The notes under the pieces are model-generated. The model was not told where the DNA came from. It worked only from the letters and a program-made list of their open reading frames with translations, and did no database searches. Positions 46,840 through 56,754 of a stretch of DNA of 64,000 nucleotides are shown one piece after another. The stretch comes from Trochalopteron elliotii. Taxonomy: Eukaryota > Chordata > Aves > Passeriformes > Leiothrichidae. The stretch lies in assembly GCA_024734555.1 (NCBI GenBank), contig JANPWX010020199.1, positions 2,784,051 to 2,848,050 on the forward strand. The letters run 5' to 3'. The number at the start of each line of letters is the position of its first letter. The stretch's first letter is position 1. Both the position numbers and the translations under genes were made by a program.

Positions 46840-47555
46840 TGTTGGGGAAGATGAATCAGAGAAACCTTATAAATAAGATTGCTTAGCAAAAGATTCTGAA
46901 AATATGAAACCTATAATCAAAATAGAAATGAAAGCTTGCTTTGAGCTATAGGATACTGAGCCTTAGTTACTATATAACCTGAAAGCAATAGTCTAGCCAG
47001 CTGAAGGAGAATCCCTCTTGATTGAACAATACCCTTCTGCTGGCTAAGGAATCCAAAGGTCAATGTAGCAAAAGAGAATAGTCTAAAGAGTAGTGTTTAG
47101 AGTTTAAAATATAATACAGTATGGTAATGTAGTAGTTCTTATAGGCTATATGTAGATTCTATAGGATTTTGTGTCATGTACTGGTTGGTTAGTGTGAATT
47201 AGAATATTCAACACAAAAGGAGATATAATGTATTGTAACAAAGACCTCACTCTCTCTGACTCTCCTCCTCTCTTGCTCTCTCTCTAGCCCTCTTCCTCTC
47301 TCTAGCTCTCTCTTAGCTCTCTTGCCCCTGCGCTCTGACCCCTGCCACCTCTCTCTGGCTCTCTTGCTCTCTCCTCTCTTACCTCTTACCCTCTTGTTCT
47401 CTCTCTCCCTCTCTCTTTGGGACTTCCCTTCAGCCGAGGCTGGTGGCTGAAAGCAAGGCCCTTTTTACCCACGACCCTTGCAATAAAACCACATATTCTA
47501 GAATGTCTCAGGTTTGCAGAGTTCCCTCTCCCTGCCGTCCACAGATGATCCTACA
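46840..47555 (+). mobile_element. Solo LTR, 716 bp, with perfect 6-bp target-site duplication
   Basis: Starts TGTTGGGGAAG and ends GATCCTACA, flanked by perfect AGTAGT repeats (46834-46839 and 47556-47561). AATAAA at 47482-47487, 68 bases before the end, gives plus orientation. The R/U3 boundary region at 47247-47420 is a CT-rich block (CTCTCT, TCTAGCTCTC strings), common in some avian ERVK-like LTRs. TATATAACC-like strings occur near 46970. No internal sequence remains. A six-base duplication suggests a class II (ERVK-type) integrase. Confidence 0.9.
47247..47420 (+). repeat. CT-rich low-complexity tract inside the solo LTR
   Basis: About 175 bases of CTCT/TCTAGCTCTC-type sequence on the plus strand. 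Pyrimidine-rich LTR interiors can arise by slippage at each reverse transcription. It lies wholly inside the 46840-47555 LTR. Confidence 0.8.
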
Positions 47556-47561
47556 AGTAGT

Positions 47562-50500
47562 GGATAAATTGAGCCTTATTTTTGCCAAAAGAAGAGCTGC
47601 AAGTTTTGCCATTCTTGAGTGTGGAGAGTACTGTGGTGAAGGCAAGTGGCATGCGCTCCAAAAAGGCAATTAAATAGGTGGAAAAACTACTCATTAGGAA
47701 TAAAAGCAAAAACTGAGCTCTGCCATGTCTCCAAAACTTATACATAAACTTCAGAACATATATACAAAATATATTTTATCATGCATGCTGTGTCTCAAAT
47801 CCCACCCCTTCCTATGTCAGTCATTCTTTATGAACTTGCTGCACCAAATCAAAACTTTAGAAGTGACAAATCTTTCACAGGAGCTTGCTCTACACTCCCG
47901 AATTTAAAAAAGGCTTGGTCTTGCTATCTTGTAGAGGCACGAAGAAGTTAAACATTGCAGCTCTTCCTGTTGGGGTATCACAATAACTCTTTGGATTTAG
48001 TCCAGAAACAACATATGGGGAGATGAAGAGTAGCAGCAGATGAGCAGAGAGACAAACTATATTGTTGAGACAGAATGAAAGGGAAAAGATGAAGACAAAA
48101 GTAATGCTAAGTAAAATACAGAAATACAGTGGCAGCAGAGGAAGAAAGCCACAAAGGAAATCCCATTTCAGTAATAAATAAATGAGAAAAGTGAATGGGA
48201 AAAAACCAGAAAACTATACGATAGCAGGAAAAATACATAGAGACTGAAATGTGTCCCAAGGGACAGTGTAAGAAGGAAACACTACATCCCAAAAAAAGGA
48301 AAACAGGGAAAAAAAATCATGTCGGCATTCATGGGAAAATCAGGCTGACAGGTAAATGAATTGTTGAACATTGTTAGCTGTAAAATAAAAATAACACATA
48401 CATCAAGAAGTGTTCTTTCTTCCATTTCCATTACTAGACCAGGACTGGCAGCATGAAGCCATACACATACAAGATGAATCACAGCCTCTTTCTCTGATGA
48501 GCTTTTTGTTTAATTACCTGAAAGAAGCACAACATGACAGAGACAACTGTGGTTAGCATAAAAACAATATCTGTTTTCTTGCCTTCTTCTGTGTGTACAC
48601 ATACACTTCCGTCTCTGCATATTTAAGGCTACTGCTACAGGCTGTACTGAAGTTTCAATCCCTCAATGAGGTATTTCTTATGCCTCTTCTCCCTGCCTTC
48701 TGAACACTTTTAAACTCAGGAGCCAGCTGCAGCTCTTGTGCAAGGACCTGCTCAGCAAGGTCTTGATGTTGAAGAAGAATGTTTTAGATTTTTCGTAAAA
48801 ACTTCCGCGCCACACTTGCAGCTTGTGTATTTCAATAATTCAAATGCAGCATTTTTTAAATTTTCTGAGATGCAAAAACATTCTCCATATACAGGTGACA
48901 TCCACAACTTTAAATAGGCAAAGTAGCAACCTGATGCTTTAATTCCTTTTATGCTTTCTCTTCTATGACACCATCTAACTCAGCACAATCTCTATAGTAG
49001 CTCTTATCTGCCTTTAAAAAACACTTTTGTTGGCTTCTCCTTGTGAATGAAGGATATCAGTTTAAACCCTAATCAAGGCCTTCTTGAAATATGTTTCTTA
49101 TCTTTTATCTGGCTTATAGGTGGCAATTTCTATTACAAACACTGTCTTTTACTGAACCTAAACAGCAATAAAAAATCGAATGCACTCAATATGTCTTAAT
49201 ATTTTAGCTGATATCTAGTAAATAAATTATGGAGAGCTGAAGAGAACTTCAAAAAAACCCCAGTTATTTTTGCAATTCAAGCGTGCCATTAACAGTTGTA
49301 GCAAATCAGACTTGCTCAGAAAGCATTTGATTGGAAAAGCAACCATCAGCCTGTTCCCCTGCCTCACAGGAACCATCAGAGATTTCCTTCAGACGAGGTT
49401 TGATAACGGTGCAGTCTGAGAACACATGTAAACCAAAGTAACAACAGTAGGAGGAGTATCTGAAACCAAAATCAAATAAATGCATACAAATCATGAAACA
49501 GAAAAGGTAAATGAGTATACAATAACACACCAGAAGTAGCTAAACAAATGAGAACAGCATGAGTAGGAAAGAATCTGAAATACTTATATTCTGAATAAAT
49601 GATTCATACTTCAAGCACTACTATTACAAGTTTTCTGAAGGATTCACCCAGAGCTTTGTGGTACTGGCTATCTAACTGCTGCTGATAAATTCCAAATATG
49701 AGGCAAGAAGGCTCTACATATATTAAAATATATATGCCTACAAATTTGCTTTTTTCATCATACTAGTGCAAGTTAAGCTGCTGCTGAGGAATTAGCTTCT
49801 TTTGAGGCAGAGCATTTAAAAATCAGCAACCAATGCCATCAGTTTCAGAGCAGAATATTACTACGATATATTAGTTTTAAATAAGCAAGGTATCCTTATT
49901 TACAGTAAAAATACAGACATAATTTTTACCAAAGAGCTACTCCAGTATGTAAATACATAATAAATTTAAATTTATTTGGGTGCATTCATCAAAAATAATT
50001 GTTATCATAAAGTGAGGGACAACCTTGATCATTTAGGGAAGAATCCAGTTTATTTCTCTGTGATATTTTTCATGTTTTTAAAAGCTGATTTTGAAAAAAT
50101 TAGGCAATTATTCCACACCATCACAACTGAGATGAGTACACAATCAAAAGATTGCAAGAAATGTTTAGTGTATCGTTTGGCTGAAGATTCAGCAGAAGAA
50201 GAAAGGACTGGCCAAAAAAGTTGATAAGGAAAGGCTGAGAAGATGCCATTTGCACAGTGTGAGAAAAATCAGCTCCTGAAATGGTTACAGAAAAACCAGG
50301 CAGAAAACTAAGCCCTCAGACAGGACAGAAAATGTTTTTGTCCATTGGAGTTACTGGCTCTTTAGAGTACAGAGCAAGTCAAGAACTGTTTGGACAGAGC
50401 CCTGCCAGCATTGGGCTAGAAGGGTAACTAAAAAATGTGTTGTGTTTTGAGCTTTGATGCACTGTTTTTTAAAAAAAAACAGGGCAGTTTTGTTTGCTTT

Positions 50501-51220
50501 TTCCTTTATACTGTGTCTTCCATTCAAAGGACACTATGGACTTCATAAACACTTGTTTCACTTCAAGTATAGATCCCAACACAGGTTATTTGCTTGCATT
50601 TTTATTCTGACTTCCATGCATGTGACATGTGCTTTGCAAACGTGTTTCATTACAGCCATCTGAATTGTGTCAGTCATCGTTTAAAGCTCATAAGAGTAAA
50701 AATTCAAGAAACACCAAAAAGTAAGCTTGATATTTTACCCAGGGCTTTTACTGTCCCTATCATGACAAAGGTAATGTTGACCAGAAGTATCATAACCTAT
50801 AGAATTTGCCAAATATTTTGCCAAGATAATTTCTTGCTCATTTTACATAGCTGAAACATTAGAAAAACTGATAGAATTTTGCTTTTTAATAATAAAAAAA
50901 AATTGCTTTTTACATCACGGGGTTTTGTTTTTATACTGATGTATTTTTCCTACAGAGTCTTAACTGAGAAATCTACCTTAAGTGCTTTGAGGTTGCACAA
51001 AGACAACAACATATTTTCACTGACAACAGCATTTGGAAGTTAACTTCATTCTCTGAGTTGCGTATGCATGAAATCCCTCTAGAGAATTTAGCACCAGTGT
51101 GCTAAAGCTATCAATGAATCCAATGTAACAAGCAGAATAAATCGATGTAGCACAGTAAGACATATTTTTGCCCCATATGGGTTTCTGCAGGCAAATTAGA
51201 CAAAATGTGCTTTGGGAGAA
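47562..51220. other. Unique sequence, no gene recognised
   Basis: Mostly AT-rich single-copy DNA. Purine-biased plus strand at about 48000-48300. A short string at 50380-50425 (AAGAACTGTTTGGACAGAGC then CAGCATTGGGCTAGA) resembles a CR1 3' region in plus orientation but is too short to be sure. No coding exon was seen. Confidence 0.4.
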
Positions 51221-51224
51221 AAAT

Positions 51225-51225
<1 letters not shown>

Positions 51226-51260
<35 letters not shown>

Positions 51261-51284
51261 TTGTGTATTGTGTGTGTGTGTGTA
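51226..51284 (+). repeat. (TG)n microsatellite, interrupted
   Basis: A TG dinucleotide array to about 51258, an interruption (TATTTGTGTATTG), then a second TG run to about 51284. Confidence 0.95.
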
Positions 51285-51357
51285 ATTTTCATGGACACTG
51301 ATGACAACAAAGAAATTTAATTGACTAAGTTTATGAGATCATTAGGGAGGATCTGCA

Positions 51358-51700
51358 ATTAAGGAAGGATCATCTAGTCCTTAACAATCATCTAGTCCTA
51401 ATCCCCCCTGCCAGGACACCTCTTACTAGGCCAGGCTGGTCAAGGCCTTATCCAACCTGGCCTTGAACACTTCCAGATTTGGGGCATTCACAGCCTCCCT
51501 GAGCAACCTGTTCCAGTGTCTCACCACCACCACAGTAAAAACAAATTCTACCTAACCCAAATTTCCCCTATTTCAATTTTTACCCATTACTCCTTGCCCT
51601 ATCACTACAGTTCCTATCGAAGGGTCACTCTCTGGCTTCCCAGTAGGGCCCCTTCAGATCCTAGAAGGTACTATATGAGGTCTTCATGCTTCTCAGTAAA
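51358..51700 (-). mobile_element. CR1 LINE 3' fragment (about 340 bp)
   Basis: The plus strand carries complements of CR1 3' segments in order: ATCATCTAGTCCTAATCCCC, CAGGACACCTCTTACTAGGC, CCTTATCCAACCTGGCCTTG, CACTTCCAGATTTGGGGCAT, GAGCAACCTGTTCCAGTGTC, CACCACCACAGTAAAAACA, and CTTGCCCTATCACTACA. The start holds a small local duplication of the ATCATCTAGTCCT string. Reverse-transcriptase sequence is absent. Confidence 0.92.
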
Positions 51701-51704
51701 TCTA

Positions 51705-52050
51705 AAGATTTCCATTACACCACAGCATTCTGGATATTTGCCTATTTTGGAAAGCCAAGACTTAGAGGCTTCTTTGTTCTCTGTAGAACTTCAGTACATC
51801 TAAGTATTTTAATATTTTTTTTTTTAATCTTAAAACAAGGACTCCAATACCATTAGATGAATTATTACATGCCATTTTAATTCTGCTAAGGTTTCTTTTA
51901 CTGATACCCTGCACCAGACAGTTTTGCCACCTATAGTAAAAACATTTTCTCAATAAAACTGTTCCTTTAACAGAATCAGCATTGGAAAATTCTTTCATAA
52001 CACCTCCTAAGGAATTTTTTTTTCCTTCAATCTCAGGCTGCAAGCATTAT
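51705..52050. other. Unique sequence between CR1 and LTR
   Basis: AT-rich DNA without a recognised feature. It ends at the TTAA target site of the next LTR. Confidence 0.4.
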
Positions 52051-52057
52051 GAATTAA

Positions 52058-52662
52058 TGGGTTTACATAATCTTGATTTGGAGCCTGTTTCTCAAGCCTG
52101 GCTGGCCCCAGCACCGATATCAACACCAGTGGGTCCTTGTTGCTCAGCAGCGTCTGCGTGGCAATGGCAGGAGGATGAAAGGAGGGACACCAGAGAAGCT
52201 GGGTCACAACGAGTTCATTGGTGCTCCTGTGTGGAGTCCTCACCTCGGGTGTCAGCATCTCCAGAGACCACGATGAACCCCAAGAGGGACCTTTTAAAGG
52301 GAGGCATAACACAGGGGTTGGATTCAACCAGGGACCAATAAGGTTTAACGGGGAGGTGGCTCATATCATAATAAACATATAAAACAACCATACAATGAGC
52401 AGTAGAAGGTGACAATCAGGATTCTGTCCAATCACTTGACGCCTCTCGTAGAATTTTCCAGAAGTGGGGAGAGACCCCCAAAGTGATGGACAGGAACAGG
52501 AGGTCACTGGTCAAGTGATGGGCAGCTAACTGTCTCTGGGCAGAGAAAAACTTAGGGAGAACCCAGAGCCAATCACAAAACTGCCACTGGGGAGAAGACA
52601 GAGATAAACCAAAAGTGGGTAACAGAAAGGGTACATAGAACAAACCATTTTACAAAAGAACA
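52058..52662 (-). mobile_element. Probable solo LTR, 605 bp, 4-bp TTAA duplication
   Basis: Ends are TG...CA (TGGGTTTACATAATC at 52058; CAAAAGAACA ending 52662), flanked by TTAA at 52054-52057 and 52663-52666. The interior is GC-richer than its flanks and has two CCAATCAC boxes (plus 52425 and 52571). Minus orientation gives the more usual TGTTC start, the CCAAT-type boxes in U3, and a TTTAAAAG TATA-like box (plus 52291-52298). No AATAAA was found on the minus strand, a weakness. Four-base duplications suit gamma-like (ERV1, class I) integrases. Because TTAA is AT-rich, the flank match alone is modest evidence. Confidence 0.55.
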
Positions 52663-52666
52663 TTAA

Positions 52667-53010
52667 CTTATGAATTAAACTTAAAATTGAAAAATGCACT
52701 CCCACATAATCTCATGTGTAAACTCCCTCTTTCCCCTTAACTTCACACTACCACCCATTTCTCCAAGAACAGCAATTCTTCCTTGGGCATCCAAATTAAC
52801 TACAATTCCTCTTTGAGTTTTTGGTACACATCCATGTTTTTTAATCCCTGAATGAATGGTGGAATCAGGAAGCTTCTTCTGGTCCCCACTAACAAGCAGG
52901 CTTCTGGATCTCTCCATGCCACTCTTTTGCAACCTCTTTAGAACCCTCGATTTCTGTCATCCTTGTTTAGGTAACACTCTCTAGTGTTATCCTAATTATC
53001 CCAAATGGTG
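52667..53010. other. Unassigned sequence next to the LTR
   Basis: No recognised feature. An 83-codon minus frame (52681-52932) has no family resemblance. Confidence 0.35.
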
Positions 53011-53014
53011 CAAT

Positions 53015-53096
<82 letters not shown>

Positions 53097-53097
53097 A
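53015..53097 (+). repeat. (TATC)n microsatellite
   Basis: Perfect TATC/TCTA tetranucleotide array of about 83 bases with a degenerate 3' edge. Confidence 0.97.
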
Positions 53098-53099
53098 TC

Positions 53100-54690
53100 T
53101 ATCTCTTCTATATGTCCGAGTGTATCTCTAGTCTTCAGGAATTAAAACCCCCCAAATCAGAGCATTATAAATTAGTCCATATACTCATCTTTGTTCCCCT
53201 GGCTAAAACTCCTAAGAAGCTCACTTTCAAATGGCAAGCAAGGTCTTAATGTATTTAGTTCAAAATGTGCCTGCTGGCATTAATGCTCCCACAAATACTC
53301 TAACAGTTGGCTGATGGTGACTGAGCCAGCTCCTCTGCTGAGGTGCAGCATGTCCTCTAGGTCTTGAAGGCTACAGCATGGTAGACAGACCAAGACAGTC
53401 TTGGTCTTCACCATGATGAAAGAGGGTACTGTTTTAGCCCCCAGTCTGTTTGTAAAAGGCACTACCATAGACCCACAGTATCAAGCTAGGAGATACACAA
53501 CTACCCACTAATTAATTAATCCAACACATTAATTAATACTTTTAATACATTAAACTAATTAAAACATTTAATGAATTAATTATACTCACAATACCCAGTG
53601 ATGGACTTAACTTAATGTCTCACTTTCAGCATAATTTCAAAGATTTATATAATGTGTCCCATAAATTGTACTTTGGGCTATCTACTCTGATATTTTTTTA
53701 ACTCGTACTACTCCCTTTTATTCCCTCCCCCACTAGTTATTACAGTGACTCATTCCTCTAATGGGCAGGACCTGGACACAGAAACATAGAGCCTGACATA
53801 GCAAGTACTCAGTTCTGCTCCTAGTTTTGGTTAGGGCACATTCCAGGTAAGAGCTGAAATGCAAGGGCATTTTGCACAAATGTTTTTGACAGAAAAAAGG
53901 GACCATCCCTAGTATAAGCATGAAAGGACCATAATTACCAACAACCCCACTGCCTTCTCTAAAAGCAAAAACAATAGAAGCCCAGAAGTGTTTCATCAGG
54001 CAATAAAAGGAGATCTTCTATAAGGATGAACAAGGTCCACAATGACCTACACAGATAAGTCCTGAGGTGCAAATCAACCTCCCTGCCATGGTGAGGGAGG
54101 CAGAGTTGAGTGTAATCCAGCTAGGAGAGGCAATCCTAGCAATGGTCCCACATCGAGCTGCCACCCAAGTTCCCCACTCAGCTGAGATGGTGCTGAAAGT
54201 GCTGCTCTAGGAGGTTACAAGATATTGACCCTTCTGTAAAATATGCAGGAGTGAAAGGCAGGGCTTTAAAACAGTGGGTTTTTTCTACATTTAGAGAAAT
54301 GCAGACGCTCTCTTTAACCCCATCTTTATGACTAGAATGAGAGGCATAAAGGGAAATTCATGGTAGAGAAGGGCATGGCATGTTTGCTGGCAGTGCTGTG
54401 TAATAGGAAGGTGTACGCTTTAAAGAATAAATTAGCAGGAAAAGGCATGTTTCAAAATATCTCAAACCTTTCACTGTTCTGGTAATTAATTATTATAAAA
54501 CACCAAGACACATGTTTTTACAGGTTTTGATTTAATAACAGCATCAGATATGCAGCAGCTTGGGAAAAAAACAGAGACCATTACTTCTTCAGGTTCCATC
54601 TTTATAACACACATTCCAGTATTCATATGTTTCTACTATGGGGGAGTTCAGGGAAAGTGTTGGGAAGGTGCAGAAGGAAACACAGAACAG
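53100..54690. other. Unique sequence with an ATTAATT-rich patch
   Basis: 53509-53583 is an AT-only-like patch built of ATTAATT units. A 62-codon minus frame at 53280-53468 and an 87-codon minus frame at 53733-53996 are unrecognised. No transposon was seen. Confidence 0.4.
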
Positions 54691-54700
54691 CCACACCAAG

Positions 54701-55139
54701 TGTAGCAACACGAATTTTAGGTTTTGAATTTGTATTGTATTTGTTATTTGTCTGTATTCGGTATGTTCCTTCCACCCCACCCATTCCTACCCCTGTGGGT
54801 CCTCCTGATGTAACCCCTCCCCTTTCCATTCCCCATTGGGTCAGTGTTTCCCCGCCCAGCGCTGCCCTGGGGAAAAGGGGACACACCACACCCGCTCTCT
54901 CTCTCTCTCCACTCTCTCCATGCTTCCCTCATGCTGAGAAGGGGTTCTGGCAGAGCCCCCTTCCACATGGCTGCACTGAATAAACATCCTTATTAACCCA
55001 AGAGAGAGCACGATTCCTTCTTCCAAGCCTGACCCACGCAGCAGCTGCTGAGCTGACGGACCCACATGAGAGGTTTCTGTGGTCTGGAGGGATTCACTGC
55101 TAGCCGGTAGCAGCCCCCACCACAAGAGAAACCACAACA
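54701..55139 (+). mobile_element. Solo LTR, 439 bp, with perfect 6-bp target-site duplication
   Basis: Begins TGTAGCAACACG and ends ACCACAACA, flanked by perfect ACCAAG repeats (54695-54700 and 55140-55145). AATAAA at 54979-54984 sets plus orientation and leaves a U5 of about 155 bases. U3/R is C-rich (CCACCCCACCCATTCC; GGGGAAAAGGGGACACACC) with a short CT run near 54895. Frames of 118 and 147 codons that cross it are incidental. It is a class II (ERVK-type) LTR by its 6-bp duplication. Confidence 0.88.
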
Positions 55140-55149
55140 ACCAAGCACC

Positions 55150-56275
55150 TGTAGGGCAGAGGTTTCTGCCCTTATCAGTCATCCACTCAAACATGTCACC
55201 TCCCAGCGGTCTGGGTGGTAAAGGAAAACATTCACACCTGGTGTTTATGGCTGGAGTCAATCCCTTGATATGCACCTTTCCCAAGAGATGAGAGCCTTTA
55301 TCAAAGTCAAGATAAACATGACAGGCTTCTACACAGCAAGGTCGGGATGGCTGCAGCAGACCACTGCTTCTACAAGATATAGCAGATTGCTTTTACTCTA
55401 GTATAGACTGAAGAAACATGGATGACAGTCAAGAAGACAAAAGACTGTAGCTAATGAGGTTCAAAGTACCAAACAGTTCAGACAGCAGCAGAAATAAAGA
55501 TGGAAGTTTGTATGAAGGAAAAGCTGGCAAACAATAACCTCAGTGCCAGAACTGGGAGATAAAAACCCAATAGAAATGTATCACAAGCCAAAGCAAGAGT
55601 ACAGCAAGGATGGTAGACATGGCATCAGCACTGTAACTGAAGAGAAAATTACCTTCTATTTATTTCCTACTGTGCAAACACAGACAACATGTCATGAGGC
55701 AGACAAAGGGAATTAACATCTCAATTTGTAAACTTAGTTTTAGATTTGCCACCTTTAGAAGGGTCTTCCCCTTTTGTTATCTTCTTACTGTTAGGACATT
55801 TACATTTTTTGTTGAATCAAGGACCCTGCTAAATTTTCGTCCAAAGGTTTCTGTCAATAGAAATGGGTGCAATTTTTTTTCTGGGTTTGCACTGAAATGG
55901 ACATCTTTTCTGCCCTACCGAAAGTACGCTTCCAAAAAACCTTACCATGATGCTGATCTAAATATTTTCCTGAAGGATTTTCTCTTTTTAACAAGCTGTG
56001 AAAAAAATCACAAACCTTACATATGAGTTACTTATTTCTGCCTATGAAGAATGAAACTGAAATCTCAAGGTGATGCCATTAGTTAGACTGAAACTTACAT
56101 TTTTGATGGAAGTACCACCATGTATAAAACTAATTGGCAAAGTAAAACACACAAACATACCAATGAGATTAAAAAATAGCATCTGTTATTAGCACTCAAG
56201 GGCAGGAGATAGGATATCAAACCAACATGCTGAAGTAGAAATGCCAGTCGAGTTTTAGGAATAATGTATCATGTA
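55150..56275. other. Unique sequence, no gene recognised
   Basis: A 110-codon plus frame at 55694-56026 has no family resemblance and no splice or promoter context. No mobile element was seen. Confidence 0.4.
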
Positions 56276-56350
56276 TAATCATAGATTTGTTAAGGTTGCA
56301 AAAGTCCTCTAAGATCATCAAGTACAACCATTAACCAGATCCAGTATCCT
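56276..56350 (-). mobile_element. CR1 LINE 3'-terminal fragment, diverged
   Basis: Plus strand reads TAATCATAGATTTGTTAAGG, then AAAAGTCCTCTAAGATCATC and AAGTACAACCATTAACC, the complement of a CR1 3' end of the type with a CCAACCATTAACC block. Only about 75 bases are recognisable. Confidence 0.65.
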
Positions 56351-56738
56351 CATACAAAAAAGGAATCATTCAAAGAGCACATCAAGATCTCAATTACCTT
56401 ATTTCATTTTATGATCACTGAAAATTACTTTTTGCTCTTATACTACAATTCTGGACAATTGCAAATAACTGAAGCTGCACTTTTTTATTTTGATGACTAT
56501 GGAGGTCAACAGGACTTTTAGGCTGCCTTTGTTTATGTATGTTGTTATCTCACAGCACCTAAATCCTATGTGTTAATAGAGGATATTTTTATACACCATC
56601 TTACATAGATATCAGAATATTTTTAAATGCACTCAATACTTTTTATATAGCTGCTGATTTTATGTTTTCTTTTTGAAATCATATGAATACTAGCACACAA
56701 AATGAGAATCTTTCCACTGTCTGAAATGCACACAATAG

Positions 56739-56751
56739 CCACCAGATGGCA
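56739..56751 (+). promoter_or_regulatory. CTCF-like core motif
   Basis: CCACCAGATGGCA fits the CTCF core pattern CCASYAGRKGGCR at every position. CTCF binds such sites to organise chromatin loops. A single 13-base match can occur by chance in a window this size, so occupancy is unproven. It lies in unique sequence between a CR1 scrap and an A tract. Confidence 0.35.
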
Positions 56752-56754
56752 ATA

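Noticed and set aside
52054..52666. A piggyBac-type DNA transposon because of the TTAA flanks
   Set aside because: The two ends are not inverted repeats of each other beyond TG/CA and lack the usual piggyBac terminal pattern; an LTR fits better.
54841..55284. 147-codon minus frame and 118-codon plus frame
   Set aside because: Both mostly overlap a solo LTR and have no viral or host similarity that I recognise.
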